DNA of 64,000 bases from Lentzea californiensis (GCF_024648825.1 NZ_JANBBE010000007.1:248001-312000); one strand, 5' to 3'; shown: positions 41,065 to 49,883, counted from the stretch's first letter. The notes: generated by a model not told the origin, from the sequence alone. Program-made: numbers and translations.

Positions 41065-41814
41065 ATGGGTCACACTATCCGCGTGGGGGACCTCGTCACC
41101 GGTGAAGCCGTAGTTCTGGACCTGCGCGTCGCACAACTCGCCAGCAGGGCGGTCGCGTACGCGATCGACGTGGCTGTGCAGTTCGGCCTGCTCGTCGTCC
41201 TGTTCCTGATCGCGCCGGTCGACGTCGACAACGCGCTGCAGGACGCGCTCGCGATCACGCTCCTGATAACCGTGATGATCGGCGTGCCGACCGCGGTGGA
41301 GACCGCGACGCGGGGCCGTTCGCTGGGCAAGCTCGCCATGGGCCTTCGCGTGGTGCGCGACGACGGTGGCGCGATCCGTTTCCGGCACGCCCTGGTGCGC
41401 TCGCTCACCGGCTTCATCGTGGACTTCTGGGTGCTGGGCCTCGCCGGCGCGATCGCGCTGTTCGTCTCCCTCTTCTCGCCGCAGGGCAAGCGGGTCGGCG
41501 ACTACCTGGCCGGCACGGTGGTGATCCACACCCGCGTGCCCCAGCAGGAGGTGGAGCTCGCCGTCATGCCGCCGCAGCTCGCGGACTGGGCATCAGGGCT
41601 CGACCTGTCGCAGCTGCCGGAAGAGCTGGTGCTGGCGGCGCGGCAGTACCTGAGCCGCTACCACGAGTTGAACGAGTCGGCGCGGTGGGAGCTGGGGTCG
41701 CGGCTGTCGGACGACGTCGGCGCGGCGATCCGGTCGCCGCGGGTCGAGTACACGCATCCGCACCCGTACCTGTCGGCGGTGCTGGCGGAACGCAGGCGTC
41801 GCGCGGCGGCCTAG
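41065..41814 (+). CDS. RDD-family membrane protein
   Basis: 249 residues. RDD domain with the Arg-Asp-Asp-type residues in LASRAVAYAIDVAVQFGLLV and the conserved GRSLGKLAMGLRVVRDDGGA plus RFRHALVRSLTGF; three to four transmembrane helices, then a cytoplasmic tail of about 100 residues. Possibly an ion or small-molecule transporter (some RDD proteins are Na+/H+ antiporters). ATG at 41065 leaves a single base to the SpoIIM start; a GTG at 41083 is also possible. Confidence 0.85.
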   Translation: MGHTIRVGDLVTGEAVVLDLRVAQLASRAVAYAIDVAVQFGLLVVLFLIAPVDVDNALQDALAITLLITVMIGVPTAVETATRGRSLGKLAMGLRVVRDDGGAIRFRHALVRSLTGFIVDFWVLGLAGAIALFVSLFSPQGKRVGDYLAGTVVIHTRVPQQEVELAVMPPQLADWASGLDLSQLPEELVLAARQYLSRYHELNESARWELGSRLSDDVGAAIRSPRVEYTHPHPYLSAVLAERRRRAAA

Positions 41815-42716
41815 GCGTTGGCCAGCCGCAGGCGTTCGGCCCCTTGTTCGCGCACGGCGTCACCTGAGGGCGTCGGATCGCCGTGCAGGACCTCCCACCG
41901 TGCGTTGTGCAGGGCGGTCCACATGCTCCCGGCCCACGCGATCTCCTTCTCCTCCACGGAGAACGCCCGCCCGCGGACCTGCTGATAGGTCCCGAGGAAC
42001 GCCGCCGAGCTGCCGATCGGCACCAGGCCCGGCGGTGACACGTTGGCGAACGCTCCGGACGCGGCGCCGGCGAGGGCCGCTTCCGGTTGCCACGCCAGGC
42101 TGTCCCAGTCGTGCACGGCCAGCACCTCGCCGTCGTGCCAGCGGAGGTTCTGCGCCTCGAAGTCGGCGTGGCCCAGCACGCACGGCAGCGAGGTGGCCAG
42201 CAACCGCTTGCGCACGCGCCACGCCATCTCCGAGACCAGAGAAGGCACCACGCTCTGATCCCGCGCGTCGAGGAAGTGGATCGCCGGCCACAGGCCCGGA
42301 CCGGTGTGGTCCCAGCGGGCCCAGCGCGGTGACGGGAGCGGAGGCGGGACGGAAACGCCGGCCAGCAGGGCCATCAGCCGGGCGAACACGGCCGCGTAGC
42401 GGCGGGCGACGTCCGGGGAGGAACCGAGCAGCATCTTCCCGCCGGGCAACGGTTCCTCGGCGTGCACGGCCAGCCCGTCCGCGACCACGACCGGTGTCAG
42501 CGGGCGGGGGCACGGGAACGCCCGCGCCGCCAGGAATGCCTGCGCGGCCACGCACGACACGGCGCGGCCGTCGTCCGGGCGGGCCTTCACGTAGACCTCG
42601 CGACCGTCCGCCAGGCGCACGCCGGAGACCGTGGAGATCGACACGCGCTCGTAGAGCACGCCGGCCACGGGGCTTCCCAGCTCCGACGAGCACCAGGCGG
42701 ACAGGTCGAAGGTCAT
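41811..42716 (-). CDS. Aminoglycoside-phosphotransferase-fold kinase
   Basis: 301 residues, APH/choline-kinase fold: catalytic loop CVLGHADFEAQNLRW (HxDxxxxN) and metal loop VLAVHDWDSLAWQ. Such enzymes phosphorylate small molecules; an antibiotic substrate cannot be assumed. ATG at 42716 overlaps the SnoaL gene stop. It overlaps the RDD stop tail to tail by four bases. Confidence 0.82.
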   Translation of the reverse strand: MTFDLSAWCSSELGSPVAGVLYERVSISTVSGVRLADGREVYVKARPDDGRAVSCVAAQAFLAARAFPCPRPLTPVVVADGLAVHAEEPLPGGKMLLGSSPDVARRYAAVFARLMALLAGVSVPPPLPSPRWARWDHTGPGLWPAIHFLDARDQSVVPSLVSEMAWRVRKRLLATSLPCVLGHADFEAQNLRWHDGEVLAVHDWDSLAWQPEAALAGAASGAFANVSPPGLVPIGSSAAFLGTYQQVRGRAFSVEEKEIAWAGSMWTALHNARWEVLHGDPTPSGDAVREQGAERLRLANA

Positions 42717-43129
42717 ACGCCGAGAAGTTCCTGCAGCAGCAACGGGTTCATGTAGTCGTCGTAGCGGACGATCTCGCCGTCGCGCAAGTGGATGATCGCG
42801 ACGGCGGTGAACGTGTAGTAGTCCTGCTTCACCTTCGACCAGCCGCGGTGGGTGATCTCCGCGACGACGACGTCCGGGTCGTCGGTGAGCCTGGTGATCG
42901 CCTCGACGTGCTGGATCTCGATCTTCTCGCGGACGCGGGCGCCCCTCATCCTGTCGAAGTAGGCGCGGATCGCGGCCCGGCCCCCGATCTCCGGTTTCTG
43001 GAACGGCGCGGGGAAGCGGTAGGCCATCACGCCGTCCTCGGTGAACAGGTCGGCGAACGAGTCGTGGCCCTGCTCGCCCGCCACCTGCCGCCGGACGTGC
43101 TCCACGATCTGTGCTGGCGTGCGTGTCAT
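42713..43129 (-). CDS. SnoaL-like/NTF2-fold protein
   Basis: 138 residues of the NTF2 fold, typical of SnoaL_2 proteins: VRRQVAGEQGHDSFADLFTE, YRFPAPFQKPEIGGRAAIRA and VAIIHLRDGEIVRYDDYMNP. These bind or isomerise small ligands; the actual ligand is unknown. Transcribed divergently from the TetR gene 74 bases away and co-transcribed with the kinase gene, so it may be the TetR-controlled unit. Confidence 0.82.
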   Translation of the reverse strand: MTRTPAQIVEHVRRQVAGEQGHDSFADLFTEDGVMAYRFPAPFQKPEIGGRAAIRAYFDRMRGARVREKIEIQHVEAITRLTDDPDVVVAEITHRGWSKVKQDYYTFTAVAIIHLRDGEIVRYDDYMNPLLLQELLGV

Positions 43130-43159
43130 GGTGTGCCCCTCGTAGAATCGGAACGGTGA

Positions 43160-43200
43160 CCCCGGTTAACAACATACGGAACGCACGCCCCGGTTGGCAA
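43160..43200. promoter_or_regulatory. Direct repeats in the TetR/SnoaL divergent region
   Basis: CCCCGGTTAACAA (43160-43172) and CCCCGGTTGGCAA (43188-43200), 11 of 13 identical, spaced 28 bp start to start, fill the gap between two divergent starts. Candidate operator of the adjacent TetR regulator, controlling itself and the SnoaL-kinase pair. Confidence 0.5.
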
Positions 43201-43202
43201 CG

Positions 43203-43715
43203 ATGAGGGCCGATGCCGCGCGCAATCGTGAGAAGGTGCTGGTCGCGGCGCGAGAGCTGTTCGCGGAACAGGGCTTCGACGTGCCGCTGGACGAGATCGC
43301 GGCGAAGGCGGGCGTCGGTCCCGGCACGGTCTACCGGCACTTCCCGACGAAGCAGGCGCTGTTCCAGGCCGTCACGGAGGCGCGCGTGTCGGCCATGATC
43401 GCGTCGGCGGAACCGTCGGCCGACGCCGGCGCGGACCTCTTCGCGTTCCTGGGCAAGATGGCGGACGAGGCGACGGCGAAGCGGGACATGTCCGACGCGA
43501 TCGCGGTGCCGTCAGAGCTGCGCGACAGCCTGCACGCCACCCTCGGCGGACTGCTGGCCCGGGCCCAGGAGGCGGGGGCCGTCCGCGCCGACATCACGAC
43601 GAAGGACCTCGTCGCGTTGATGAAGGGGATGCTGCAGAGCATGCACGAGGGCGCGAATCCCGCCGTGCTGCTGGAGATCGTGCTGAGCGGGCTTCAGTCG
43701 AGCCGGAAGCCGTAG
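43203..43715 (+). CDS. TetR-family transcriptional regulator
   Basis: 170 residues from the ATG at 43203. N-terminal TetR helix-turn-helix: NREKVLVAARELFAEQGFDV, then PLDEIAAKAGVGPGTVYRHF, the C-terminal ligand domain after residue 65. A TTG nine bases upstream is possible. Ligand unknown. The last 22 bases overlap, tail to tail, the cobalt transporter gene on the other strand. Confidence 0.92.
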   Translation: MRADAARNREKVLVAARELFAEQGFDVPLDEIAAKAGVGPGTVYRHFPTKQALFQAVTEARVSAMIASAEPSADAGADLFAFLGKMADEATAKRDMSDAIAVPSELRDSLHATLGGLLARAQEAGAVRADITTKDLVALMKGMLQSMHEGANPAVLLEIVLSGLQSSRKP

Positions 43716-45109
43716 GGCAGTTCGAGGCGGTGACGGGCCAGCAGCGCGGAGTCCGCGAGGATCTCGCGCGTCGGTCCGTCCGCCACGACCACGCCGTCGT
43801 CGATCAGCACGCTGCGGGGGCAGACCTGCAGCGCGAACGGCAGGTCGTGCGTGACCATCAGCATGGTGGGCGCCAACGAGAGCAGCAGCTCGGCGAGTTC
43901 GCGGCGGGCCACCGGCTCGAGGTTCGCCGAAGGCTCGTCGAGCACCAGGACCTCCGGCGAGCAGGCCAGCACCGTGGCGAGCGCGACACGGCGACGCTGG
44001 CCGCCGGACAGGTGCAGCGGTGAGCGGTCCGCGACCGACTCCATCCCGACGGCGCTCAACGCCTTCCGCACGCGGGCGTCCACATCGGACATGCCGAAGT
44101 TGCGCGGCCCGAACGCGACGTCCTCCCCTGCCGTCGGGCTGAACAGCTGGTCGTCGGGGTCCTGGAAGACGAGCCCGACGCGGCGGCGGATCTCGCGCAG
44201 GTTCTGCTTGCGGACCTCCAGCCCGGCGATCGAGATCGACCCCGAGCCACCACCGAGAACTCCGTTGAGGTGCAACGCGAAGGTGGTCTTTCCGGCCCCG
44301 TTCGGCCCGAGCACCGCGACACGTTCGCCACGCTCGACCCGCAGGTCGATGCCGAACAAGGCCTGGTGCCCGTCCGGGTAGGCGAAGGCCAGCTTCGACA
44401 CCTCCAGGGCGGGAGCCGCCACGGTCTCGGGAACGATCGTCGCCGAGCCTCCCTGCGTGCCCGTCCAGCCGCGCGACACCATCGCGAGGTGCACCCTCTC
44501 TCCGCGTTCGTAGGACCGGATGAACAACGTGCCGACCGACCGTGCCACCGCGCCGGCCTGCCACAGGAAGCGCGGGTCGTCACCGCGCGAGATGCGGGCG
44601 ACGCGCATGCGCCTCGCCTCGCCCACGACGACTTCGCCGTACCGCAGCATCAGCGTGGCGATCATGATCAGCGGCGCCGGCACCCGCAACGCCTGCAGGC
44701 CGCGCAGCAACTCCCCCGGCGCCGTCGTGGCGGCCAGGGTCAGGCTGACCAGGACGCCCAGCGTGCCCTTGGCGAGGATGTTCCAGCCCGCCAGGGAACC
44801 CTCGACCGAGACCGAGAACCCGAGGAAGTCGGTGCGCGGGTCCGTGCCGAAGATCGGCAGCAGGAACGCGAGCACCACGAACGGCACCTCGATCACCGCG
44901 CGCTTCACGAACCACAGCACGGGAACGCGCGCCACGGACCACACCGCGACGATCAGCAGCAGGTACAGGCCGAACAGCGGGAACAACGTGCGCGAGGTGG
45001 CCACGACACCCAGCACCGCCCCGAACGCCACGAGGATCTTCACGTGGGGCGCGAGGCGGTGCACCGGCGAGTCGCCGGCGTGGTGCAGGACGTCGTGGGC
45101 GCCGCTCAC
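43694..45109 (-). CDS. Fused CbiQ-CbiO cobalt/nickel ECF transporter component
   Basis: 471 residues combining two ECF subunits in one chain. Residues 1-235 are the CbiQ-type T component (about five helices, with APLIMIATLMLRYGEVVVGE and MRVARISRGDDPRF, then SYERGERVHLAMVSRG, the coupling helices). Residues 245-471 are the CbiO-type ATPase: Walker A VLGPNGAGKTTFALHLNGVL, Q-loop LVFQDPDDQLF, signature HLSGGQRRRVALA, Walker B VLVLDEPSANLEP, H-loop MVTHDLPF. Overlaps the PDGLE gene by four bases; with CbiM it forms a Co2+/Ni2+ importer. The single ATPase presumably dimerises. Confidence 0.92.
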   Translation of the reverse strand: MSGAHDVLHHAGDSPVHRLAPHVKILVAFGAVLGVVATSRTLFPLFGLYLLLIVAVWSVARVPVLWFVKRAVIEVPFVVLAFLLPIFGTDPRTDFLGFSVSVEGSLAGWNILAKGTLGVLVSLTLAATTAPGELLRGLQALRVPAPLIMIATLMLRYGEVVVGEARRMRVARISRGDDPRFLWQAGAVARSVGTLFIRSYERGERVHLAMVSRGWTGTQGGSATIVPETVAAPALEVSKLAFAYPDGHQALFGIDLRVERGERVAVLGPNGAGKTTFALHLNGVLGGGSGSISIAGLEVRKQNLREIRRRVGLVFQDPDDQLFSPTAGEDVAFGPRNFGMSDVDARVRKALSAVGMESVADRSPLHLSGGQRRRVALATVLACSPEVLVLDEPSANLEPVARRELAELLLSLAPTMLMVTHDLPFALQVCPRSVLIDDGVVVADGPTREILADSALLARHRLELPYGFRLD

Positions 45110-45390
45110 CGCGCGTCGGACTTCTTGCGCAGCACCCAGAACAGGCCGAACGACAGGCCCAGCACGACGACCACACCGAGCACACCCGCGAGGCCGGTGA
45201 ACCTGTCGTCACCGCCGAGCGCGTAGTCGGCGAACATGCCGCCGGAGAACGGGTGCTCCTGAGCGTGCTCGGCGATGCCGGTGTCCTCGACGGTCTTGTC
45301 GAGGCCGTCCGGGTCGCCGGACGCGAAGTACGACAGCACCCCGGCGATCAGCAGTGACACGAACGCGAACCCGATGAAGAACTTCTTCAC
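45106..45390 (-). CDS. PDGLE-domain (CbiN-like) component of the cobalt/nickel importer
   Basis: 94 residues, two transmembrane helices: FFIGFAFVSLLIAGVLSYFA and VLGVVVVLGLSFGLFWVL, with an external loop that starts SGDPDGLDKTVEDTGIA (the DPDGLE-type signature). It takes the place of CbiN in the ECF system. GTG start overlaps the CbiM stop as GTGA. Confidence 0.9.
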   Translation of the reverse strand: MKKFFIGFAFVSLLIAGVLSYFASGDPDGLDKTVEDTGIAEHAQEHPFSGGMFADYALGGDDRFTGLAGVLGVVVVLGLSFGLFWVLRKKSDAR

Positions 45391-46073
45391 GACCGCACCT
45401 CCAGCGGCTTGCTGCCAAATGCGGTGTTGCTGCCCTTCAGCAGGTGGACGAGGTCGGGCCGGATCGACGCGACCGAGGTGACCGTGACGGCGGTGATCAG
45501 GCCCTCGCCGATGCCGATCAGCGCGTGCAGGCCCCACATCAGCAGCGCGACCTTGCCGATCTCCACGCCACCGGCGCCGCCGATCGCGTACTCGACGACG
45601 AAGCCGGTCGCGGCCAGCAGCGTGTTGACGAACGCGGAGACGAACGCGACGGCCGCGAGACCGCCCTTGCCCTTCGCGGCGAACCGGCGCAGCGCGACGG
45701 CGACCAGGAACCCGGCCGCGGTGCCGATCAGGGCCATGTTGGTGATGTTGGCGCCCAGCGCGGTGAGGCCGCCGTCCGCGAACAGCAGCGCCTGCACGAC
45801 GAGCACGATCGTCACGCACAACGCGCCGACGTACGGGCCGACCAGGATCGCCGCGAGCGCACCGCCCAGCAGGTGCCCGGAGGCGCCGGGCAGGATCGGG
45901 AAGTTGATCATCTGGACGGCGAAGACGAACGTGGCCACCAGGCCCGCCATCGGCGCCGTGCGGTCGTCCAGGTCCGCACGGGCCTTGACCAACGCGAACC
46001 CGACGCCCGCCACCGCTACGACGAGCAGGACGACCGACAGCGGAGCGTTCAGCAGACCGTCGCTCATGTGCAT
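45387..46073 (-). CDS. cbiM: CbiM substrate-binding component of the cobalt/nickel importer
   Basis: Membrane protein with about seven helices. I chose the ATG at 46073 so that the chain begins MHMSDGLLNAP: the N-terminal Met-His is the known metal-binding feature of CbiM/NikM, together with HLLGGALAAILVGPYVGALC and the later GLHALIGIGEGLITA. An in-frame ATG at 46088 would add five residues in front of the His. Specificity (Co2+ or Ni2+) is not decided. Upstream, TGCAA-N7-TTGCG (46133-46149) might be a metalloregulator site. No B12 riboswitch was recognisable there. Confidence 0.9.
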   Translation of the reverse strand: MHMSDGLLNAPLSVVLLVVAVAGVGFALVKARADLDDRTAPMAGLVATFVFAVQMINFPILPGASGHLLGGALAAILVGPYVGALCVTIVLVVQALLFADGGLTALGANITNMALIGTAAGFLVAVALRRFAAKGKGGLAAVAFVSAFVNTLLAATGFVVEYAIGGAGGVEIGKVALLMWGLHALIGIGEGLITAVTVTSVASIRPDLVHLLKGSNTAFGSKPLEVRS

Positions 46074-46181
46074 GGCAACAGGTGACATGAGACGTCACGC
46101 TAATTGCCCTACCTCGGCTATGGCTAGAACTGTGCAACAACGATTTGCGGGCAAGAAGGCGTTGATCGTCACACGCTCGCT

Positions 46182-46196
46182 AGTCATCGGATGACT
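46182..46196. promoter_or_regulatory. Perfect palindrome upstream of the glycosidase gene
   Basis: AGTCATC-G-GATGACT, 7-bp arms with one central base, 49 bp upstream of the glycosidase start codon. A candidate operator for an unidentified regulator; the region carries no other obvious control element. Confidence 0.45.
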
Positions 46197-46245
46197 TCTG
46201 CGGTTAGATCCGTTCCGCCGCCGCCACGGCACGGAGGGACGAACA

Positions 46246-48483
46246 GTGACAGAGCTGTCGCGTAGAACCTTTTTGTACGGGACGGGTGCGGCCGTCGGGG
46301 CCTCCGCGCTCGGGGTGGGCACTGCGGTCGCAGCCCCTGAAACATCGGGTCACAACGTGCACCGGGACGTCGTGCGCGATGCCCGCATGGAGTGGCGGAG
46401 ACTGCCGCAGAACTGGGGTGACAGCCCGTTCCTGGCCAACGGTTTTCTGGGCGTCCAGGTCTACGCGGGCCGGACCGCGAACGAGCTGAAACTCATGCTC
46501 AGCCACTCCGAGGTGCAGGACCAGCGGGAACACTGGGAGGCCGCGGTCGGGCTCTCCCGGCTGCCGATCGGGTACCTGACCCTGCAGTTCGCCGGCGCGA
46601 TCACCGCCGTCGACTGGACGCTCGACCTGTGGAACGCCGAGCTCACCGGCTCCGTGACGACCACGCAGGGCAGCGCCACGTTCACGATGCTCGTGCACAA
46701 CTCGCGCAGCACGTTCCTCGCCTCCGTGAAGGGGGACGTGACCTGGGGTTTCCAGCCGCTGGAGTCGTCGACGACCCGCCAGATCCGCAGGCCGGCGGAT
46801 TACACGGCCAACCCGGCGCCGACGCTGGGCACCGCCAACGGCGTCTCCTACGCCGCCCAGCCGCTGCTGGCGGGCGGCGGCTACACAACGGCCTGGCAGG
46901 CCCGCAACGGTCGGTTCGCGGCTCACGTGGCGTACACGCACCCTGCGGACACGCACACGTCCGACGCGATCCGCGAGGTGCGCCAGGCGTCGGCGATCCC
47001 GTTCGAGGTGCTGACGCTGCAGCATCGCCGCTGGTGGAACGCCTACTTCGCGAAGTCGCTGGTCTCGGTGCCGGACAAGCTCGTGCAGCGCTTCTACTGG
47101 CTGCAGCTCTACAAGATGGCGGCGGCGACCCGAGCGGACGCGCCGGTCATCTCCGAATGGGGCCCGTGGTTCCCCGAGCAGGGCAACAGCTGGACGGCCG
47201 TGTGGTGGAACCTCAACGTCCAGATCTCGTACCCGCTGGTCAACGGCTCGAACCACCACGAGCTCGACGCGGTGACGACGACGTTGAAGCGGTTCGAGCA
47301 CAACCTCGAACTCAACGTGAACCCGGCTTACCGCGACGGGAACTCGTACGCGATCTGCCACCCCGGCGACCGCACACTGCGGTCCGGGCCACGCTACTGC
47401 GGCGTTCCGGGCGTCGCACCGAACGACCATACGGGCAATCTTCTGTGGGCCTGCCACAACGTCTGGCTGGGCTACCGGCACACGATGGACAGGAAGATCC
47501 TGAAGGACGTCCTCTTCCCGATCCTGACGAAGGCGGTCAACTACTACGCACGCTTCCTCGTCGAGGGCGCGGACGGGAAGCTGCACCTGCCCGAGACGCG
47601 CTCACCGGAGTACGCGAACGCCACGGACACGACGTACGACCTCTCGCTGATCCGCTGGGGTGCGCGCACGCTGCTGTCCATCGAGGAGAACGCGCGCTGG
47701 CGTGACATCGCCAACCGGCTCGTGCCCTACGCCCAGGGCCCGGACGGCGTGCTCATCGGCAAGGACGTCTCGCTCAACGACTCGCACCGCCACTTCTCGC
47801 ACATGCTGTGGTTCTACCCGCTGCGCGAGCTGACCTACGACATGCCGGAGCACCGCGCGCTCATCGACAGGACGTTCGACCACTGGGTGTCGCGGCAGCA
47901 GGCGTGGGCCGGGTACAGCTACGGCGCCGCGTCCGCGATGGCGTCGGCGATGGGACGGCCGGAGGAGGCGCTGTCGTTCCTGCGCTACTTCCTCGACCGC
48001 AAGCAGGTCGGTTCGAACGCCGTGCTGACCGAGAACACCTTCTACCGCGAGGGAGGCAACCTCGCGATCGAGTCGCCGCTGATGTCCGGCCAGGCCGTGC
48101 TGGAAATGATGGTGCAGTCGCACAACGACGTCGTGCGCGTCTTCCCGTCTGTTTCGTCCACTTGGGCCGATGCGTCCATCTCGTCGTTGCGCACGCAAGG
48201 AGCGTTCCTTGTGGACGCTTCCCGCTCCGGCGGACGCACCGACTGGGTCAAGGTCCATTCGGAGGCAGGCTCGCCTTTGTTGCTGGAGCACGGAATCACG
48301 GGTGACATCGACGTCCGCGACACGTGGGGACGACGTTTGGAGTACAGGACTCGTGGCACCGCCGTCGAAATCCCGCTTCGCCGAGGTCAGAGCGCCGTGG
48401 TCTCCCGTCGTGGCACACGCCCCGACGTCTCACCACGTGATGTGAACGCCAACGGCTCGTCTTCGCGTTGGGGACTGCCGTAA
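46246..48483 (+). CDS. Tat-exported glycoside hydrolase, GH95-like
   Basis: 745 residues. N-terminal twin-arginine signal (SRRTFLYGTGAAVGASALGV, cleavage near AVAAP), so it is exported folded. The mature part follows the GH95/GH65 layout: N-terminal beta-sandwich with SPFLANGFLGVQVYAGRTAN, an (alpha/alpha)6 barrel with WGPWFPEQGNSWTAVWWNLN and NDSHRHFSHMLWFYPLREL, and a beta C-domain. GH95 enzymes are mostly alpha-1,2-L-fucosidases; the actual sugar specificity here is uncertain, because catalytic residues could not be confirmed without alignment. GTG start with GGAGGG. Stands alone with its own promoter region. Confidence 0.85.
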   Translation: MTELSRRTFLYGTGAAVGASALGVGTAVAAPETSGHNVHRDVVRDARMEWRRLPQNWGDSPFLANGFLGVQVYAGRTANELKLMLSHSEVQDQREHWEAAVGLSRLPIGYLTLQFAGAITAVDWTLDLWNAELTGSVTTTQGSATFTMLVHNSRSTFLASVKGDVTWGFQPLESSTTRQIRRPADYTANPAPTLGTANGVSYAAQPLLAGGGYTTAWQARNGRFAAHVAYTHPADTHTSDAIREVRQASAIPFEVLTLQHRRWWNAYFAKSLVSVPDKLVQRFYWLQLYKMAAATRADAPVISEWGPWFPEQGNSWTAVWWNLNVQISYPLVNGSNHHELDAVTTTLKRFEHNLELNVNPAYRDGNSYAICHPGDRTLRSGPRYCGVPGVAPNDHTGNLLWACHNVWLGYRHTMDRKILKDVLFPILTKAVNYYARFLVEGADGKLHLPETRSPEYANATDTTYDLSLIRWGARTLLSIEENARWRDIANRLVPYAQGPDGVLIGKDVSLNDSHRHFSHMLWFYPLRELTYDMPEHRALIDRTFDHWVSRQQAWAGYSYGAASAMASAMGRPEEALSFLRYFLDRKQVGSNAVLTENTFYREGGNLAIESPLMSGQAVLEMMVQSHNDVVRVFPSVSSTWADASISSLRTQGAFLVDASRSGGRTDWVKVHSEAGSPLLLEHGITGDIDVRDTWGRRLEYRTRGTAVEIPLRRGQSAVVSRRGTRPDVSPRDVNANGSSSRWGLP

Positions 48484-48533
48484 CGTCCAAATTCGAACAT
48501 TCGGATTGTGCGTGGACGAGTGGGGTGTGTGCG

Positions 48534-49883
48534 GTGGATCTTCAACACTGGCTCAACGAGGCGCTGGCCAACCACGAGAAGTGGACGGCGGAGTACGGCT
48601 CCTTCACACCCCACTCGTCGCTGCAGGTCGACCCGGCGCTGTTCGGCTCGGCGCTCGCCGAGCTCCAGGACCGCCTGCGCGACAACTACCCGTTCTTCCA
48701 CCCGCGCTACGCGGGCCAGATGCTCAAGCCGCCACATCCCGCGGCCGTCGTGGGCTACCTGTCCGCGATGCTGATCAACCCGAACAACCACGCCCTCGAC
48801 GGCGGCCCCGCGACCGCCGCCATGGAACGCGAGGTCGTCTCGGACCTGGCGACGATGTTCGGCTACGGCGAGCAGCACCTCGGCCACCTGACGTCGAGCG
48901 GCACGATCGCGAACCTGGAGGCGTTGTTCGTCGCCCGTTCGCTGCATCCGACCCGCGGCGTCGCTTACTCCTCCGAGGCGCACTACACGCACTCACGCAT
49001 GTGCGGCGTGCTCGGCATCGAGGGTTTCCCTGTCGCCGTGGACGGCCTAGGTCGCATGGATCTGGACGCACTCGAGGAGCTCTTGAAGACCGGCAAGGTC
49101 GGAACGGTCGTGGTCACTCCAGGGACTACCGCGTTGGGTGCCATCGAACCGGTGAATCTTGTGCTGGATGTCGCACGCCGCTACGACGCACGGGTGCACG
49201 TGGACGGCGCGTATGGCGGCTTCTTCACCCTGCTCGCGGGGACCGACCTCCCACCCGAGCCGTGGGAGGCCATCGGCTCGTGCGACTCCGTGGTGGTCGA
49301 TCCGCACAAGCACGGACTACAGCCCTATGGCTGCGGCGCGGTCCTTTTCCGCGACCCGTCCGTGGGCCGTTTTTACCTGCACGACTCCCCGTACACGTAT
49401 TTCACGTCGGACGAGATGCATCTCGGTGAAATCAGCCTGGAATGCTCTCGCGCCGGCGCCGCGGCGGCCGGTCTCTGGCTGACCCTCCGCCTGCTCCCCC
49501 TGACCCGCGACGGCCTGGGCGAGGTCCTCGCGGCCGGGCGGCGGGCGGCCGTGCGGTGGGCGTCGATCATCCGGGAGTCCGAGGCCCTGGAGCTCTACCA
49601 GGAGCCCGAGCTCGACATCGTCACGTACTTCCCGCGCACCGACCCGCTGACCCTGTCGGCCGTGGACGCGGCCTCGCACCGCGTGATGGAGACGGGCATG
49701 AACGCCCCCGTCGACCCGATCTTCCTGAGCGTGGCACGGGCGTCGAAGGGTGCGTTCGCCGCCCGCCACCCCGAGGTCGGAGCCGATGCGGACGGTGCGC
49801 GGGTGCTGCGCAGCGTGCTGATGAAGCCGGAGTCGGAGGACTACCTCGACACCCTGCACGCACGAGTGCTGAGCCTGCTCTGA
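48534..49883 (+). CDS. PLP-dependent (group II) amino acid decarboxylase
   Basis: 449 residues from the GTG at 48534 (an alternative GTG is three codons upstream). Group II decarboxylase fold: the PLP ring-stacking His in YSSEAHYTHSRMCGV, PLP aspartate in VHVDGAYGGFF, and the Schiff-base lysine in VVVDPHKHGLQPYG. Family members decarboxylate aromatic amino acids, glutamate or diaminobutyrate; the aromatic/tyrosine-type group is plausible by motif. No antiporter partner is adjacent. Together with the nearby glutamine-synthetase-like gene it could form an amine metabolism unit. Confidence 0.85.
   Translation: MDLQHWLNEALANHEKWTAEYGSFTPHSSLQVDPALFGSALAELQDRLRDNYPFFHPRYAGQMLKPPHPAAVVGYLSAMLINPNNHALDGGPATAAMEREVVSDLATMFGYGEQHLGHLTSSGTIANLEALFVARSLHPTRGVAYSSEAHYTHSRMCGVLGIEGFPVAVDGLGRMDLDALEELLKTGKVGTVVVTPGTTALGAIEPVNLVLDVARRYDARVHVDGAYGGFFTLLAGTDLPPEPWEAIGSCDSVVVDPHKHGLQPYGCGAVLFRDPSVGRFYLHDSPYTYFTSDEMHLGEISLECSRAGAAAAGLWLTLRLLPLTRDGLGEVLAAGRRAAVRWASIIRESEALELYQEPELDIVTYFPRTDPLTLSAVDAASHRVMETGMNAPVDPIFLSVARASKGAFAARHPEVGADADGARVLRSVLMKPESEDYLDTLHARVLSLL

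Noticed and set aside
41811-42716. Aminoglycoside resistance gene.
   Set aside because: Fold and motifs are shared by many kinases; neighbours and sequence give no antibiotic link.
46089-46245. Cobalamin riboswitch upstream of cbiM.
   Set aside because: Too short and without the conserved B12-box pattern that I would expect; not called.
48468-48534. Longer decarboxylase N-terminus (start at TTG 48468).
   Set aside because: It would overlap the end of the glycosidase gene and adds no conserved residues; GTG 48534 is preferred.
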